Of a stretch of DNA of 64,000 nucleotides, positions 63,289 through 64,000 are shown piece after piece (position 1 is the first letter of the stretch; each line of letters starts with the position of its first letter). The notes beneath the pieces are model-generated. The model was not told the origin of the DNA and ran no database searches. It saw only the letters and a program-made list of their open reading frames with translations. Position numbers and translations under genes: made by a program. The stretch comes from Bacteriovoracales bacterium (GTDB lineage: Bacteria > Bdellovibrionota > Bacteriovoracia > Bacteriovoracales > Bacteriovoracaceae): contig JAOMEV010000003.1 of the NCBI GenBank assembly GCA_028346125.1, forward strand, positions 1 to 64,000, given 5' to 3'.

Positions 63289-64000
63289 GGCATTTAAAAA
63301 ATATTTTTTTGAGTCGGTGAAATGCTCAACTACTCCAAATTGGCTTTGCTCCGAAAGGTCAAAACTTTCTTGGGCACTATATTTCCAGGAGTATTCGGTA
63401 TGAATGGGTTCAAAAGCTCCAAAACTGAAAACCCTATTGTCGCTTTTAAAAGAAACTTTTTGGTTTTTTAAAGAGATTAAGTAACTCTCCATTGTTCCTT
63501 TTATCGGGTTATATGTTCCAAAATGTTGGAAGGCCTCTGGGTTAAAATCAGCGTTAAGCTCACGATTAATCCTTTCCAACAAGTTGAGATTAAATTGTGA
63601 AGTCAGACCTTTAGAATCGTTATAGGCCTTTAGAAGAACGGATATTTCCTTTTTTAGGTCTAATCCAATAAAAAGAAAGTCGTTACGGTTTAAAGACTTT
63701 CTAATTTCTTTTAAAAAGACAACCGCTTTTTCCTGAGAAAAATTCCCAAGGTTAGATCCTAAAAAGAGAACAACATTTTTTCCAGGCCTTTTATCTCTCA
63801 CCCATTGGAGACCAGATGAATATTCCCCTACGACGCCGTATGTTTTCAGTTTCGGAAAAGTTTCACTAAGATCTTTAAGAAGGCCCTCTATTGCATATCG
63901 CGAAATATCAATAGGAATATATTCAAATTCTCTTTTAGACTTAATAAGCTCATCCAAAAGAACTTTTGTTTTCCGCCCATCACCTGCTCCGAGTTCAATA
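63271..64000 (-). CDS. egtD: L-histidine N-alpha-methyltransferase, EgtD (5' end missing)
   Basis: The frame stays open through the right edge: beyond the TTG at 63957 it reads IELGAGDGRKTKVLLDEL, the SAM-binding motif of this methyltransferase family, so the start is outside the window. The 243 visible codons also show LFLGSNLGNFSQE, FIGLDLKKE, LLKAYNDSKGLTSQFNLNLL and FEPIHTEYSWKYS, the EgtD substrate region. It trimethylates histidine to hercynine, the first step to ergothioneine. It converges with the egtE-like gene with an 18-base 3' overlap; an egtB partner, if present, must lie to the right. Confidence 0.88.
   Translation of the reverse strand, partial: IELGAGDGRKTKVLLDELIKSKREFEYIPIDISRYAIEGLLKDLSETFPKLKTYGVVGEYSSGLQWVRDKRPGKNVVLFLGSNLGNFSQEKAVVFLKEIRKSLNRNDFLFIGLDLKKEISVLLKAYNDSKGLTSQFNLNLLERINRELNADFNPEAFQHFGTYNPIKGTMESYLISLKNQKVSFKSDNRVFSFGAFEPIHTEYSWKYSAQESFDLSEQSQFGVVEHFTDSKKYFLNALWKAL

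Noticed and set aside
1-64000. GGCC/AAGGCC as a DNA uptake sequence
   Set aside because: Uptake sequences are conserved over 9-12 bases; I see no shared extension beyond a loose flanking A or T.

Overview
This is an AT-rich (about one third G+C by eye) stretch of a Gram-negative bacterial chromosome. Three things point to the Bdellovibrionota, most likely the Bacteriovorax/Halobacteriovorax side, though no rRNA or marker gene proves it. Many products are secreted or lipoproteins. Several 7TM-DISM receptors are fused to CheA-type kinase modules. The window also holds a TGase-elicitor-like protein, a DUF6607 protein and a C-type lectin domain. No tRNA, rRNA, CRISPR array, insertion sequence or prophage was seen. 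Genes lie in short operons of two to four on both strands, usually with a clear AAGGA/GGAG site, and TTG or GTG starts are common.

Layout. 1-5.5 kb: SBBP-repeat protein (cut by the left edge), a Cys-rich Sel1-type lipoprotein, a TGase-elicitor-like protein and a lipoprotein. 5.6-12 kb: EthA-like flavin monooxygenase with a triple-PAS adenylate cyclase, a class V aminotransferase, and secreted or solute-binding proteins. 12-27 kb: a 1324-residue 7TM-DISM/CheA-like kinase followed by a putative permuted-papain protein, an allantoin-catabolic pair (beta-lactamase-like/allantoicase fusion plus ureidoglycolate lyase), a second kinase, a DUF4956 protein and a kinase-less 7TM-DISM paralogue. 27-36 kb: acyltransferase-3/C-type-lectin fusion, tandem thioredoxin-fold protein, YihY, SpoIID, a decayed secreted gene and a secreted PlsB-like acyltransferase. 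36-44 kb: a third kinase, a JmjC-like cupin, small DUF membrane proteins, an orphan FliG-N domain and a beta-barrel-like protein. 43.7-46.5 kb: a KfrA-like DNA-binding protein with a lysine-tailed histone-like protein, then two orphan CheY-like regulators. 46.5-54 kb: LVIVD-type protein, Met/His-rich protein, heptosyltransferase-like GT9, a fourth kinase and a beta-barrel-like protein. 54-64 kb: fused dipeptide-type ABC ATPase with SlyD-like FKBP, a DUF6607 operon, ferric-ion binding protein, bacterioferritin, flavodoxin, and convergent egtE/egtD-like genes (egtD cut by the right edge).

How the genes may work together. The strongest theme is signal transduction. Four membrane proteins join a periplasmic sensor domain, 7TM-DISM helices, a PAS domain, Hpt domain(s) and a CheA-like ATPase without the CheW-like P5 domain. 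A fifth keeps the sensor half but has lost the phospho-histidine and the ATPase. The two stand-alone CheY-like regulators are candidate phosphate acceptors (inference). A second theme is iron and redox: ferric-binding protein, bacterioferritin with an inverted-repeat operator candidate, flavodoxin and ergothioneine-type genes. A third is nitrogen scavenging from ureides. Sequence-level oddities include the frequent tetranucleotide GGCC in all codon phases and in intergenic DNA, and gene decay with recognisable remnants.
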